From: Treponema sp.
Lineage (GTDB): Bacteria; Spirochaetota; Spirochaetia; Treponematales; Breznakiellaceae
Direction: 5' to 3'
Length of the DNA stretch: 5,598 nt
Assembly: GCA_031275035.1 (NCBI GenBank)
Contig: JAISPH010000167.1
Span: 1-5,598, forward strand
Positions 5,476-5,598 of the stretch are shown one piece after another. The stretch's first letter is position 1, and the number at the start of each line of letters is the position of its first letter. The notes beneath the pieces are model-generated. The model was not told where the DNA came from. It worked only from the letters and a program-made list of their open reading frames with translations, and did not search any database. Made by a program: the position numbers and the translations under genes.

Positions 5476-5598
5476 AATTACAGGTTCTGGCGTTATTGAT
5501 ACGGTGTGCGGTTCAGGAAAGTTTTATCCTGCCGCGGGAAAAGAAAAAGCCAAGCATCTTCCTATTTTCCCACCGGGGCCCTGCCGCTTTAATGGCGA
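5472..5598 (+). CDS. Possible start of an overlapping downstream gene, unrecognised
   Basis: ATG 5472-5474 overlaps the TGA stop of the ABC exporter (5473-5475) in the ATGA arrangement common in operons, and the frame stays open for 42 codons to the right edge. The peptide begins MKLQVLALLIRCAVQ and has no motif I recognise. No ribosome binding site is visible, and the run includes several TTA, ATA and CTA codons that seem less usual in the neighbouring genes. A competing reading on the - strand is also open here (stop at 5513-5515, extending off the window). The arrangement is suggestive but weak. Confidence 0.22.
   Translation, partial: MKLQVLALLIRCAVQESFILPREKKKPSIFLFSHRGPAALMA

Noticed and set aside
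5537..5570. GGGAAAA / TTTTCCC inverted repeat as a terminator after the exporter
   Set aside because: Only seven pairs are perfect, the loop is about 20 bases, and no T-run follows; it may be chance in an A/T-run-rich stretch.

Overview
The window looks like ordinary housekeeping and stress-defence DNA from an anaerobic bacterium. It has moderately high GC by eye and an oxygen/peroxide-defence rubrerythrin. One bacterial-type tRNA 2-thiouridylase, one aldo/keto reductase and one ABC exporter half-transporter follow. The rubrerythrin and the general style of the proteins fit an anaerobic spirochaete (Treponema-like) or a clostridial relative. This is an impression from the proteins, not a measured assignment.

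Layout, left to right, all confident genes on the + strand. Positions 3-152 carry the last 49 codons of a basic protein that resembles the C-terminus of a DDE transposase/integrase, so a mobile element probably ends here. Positions 153-371 are non-coding: a GC-rich part with small hairpins, then an AT-richer leader with an 11-bp perfect inverted repeat just before the rubrerythrin ribosome binding site. Rubrerythrin (372-911) ends in a long hairpin that probably terminates transcription. A short gap (912-1039) holds further inverted repeats and a perfect 15-bp palindrome next to the start of an HD-domain phosphohydrolase (1040-1636). mnmA (1638-2783) starts one base after that stop codon, so the two form a coupled pair. 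A 111-bp gap with a GC hairpin and a good sigma70-like promoter leads to an aldo/keto reductase (2895-3746). Its 3' end is overlapped by about 32 bases by an MsbA-like ABC exporter (3715-5475), giving a second coupled pair. The last 120 bases may hold the start of another overlapping + strand gene or the end of a convergent - strand gene; neither is secure.

The window therefore reads as three transcription units: rubrerythrin alone; HD hydrolase plus mnmA; aldo/keto reductase plus ABC exporter. All the main proteins belong to known families and keep their catalytic residues. I see no CRISPR array, tRNA, rRNA or evident new multi-gene system. The most unusual material is in the short regulatory gaps, especially the palindrome overlapping a possible leaderless promoter of the HD gene, the competing RNA pairings after rubrerythrin, and the inverted repeat before rubrerythrin.
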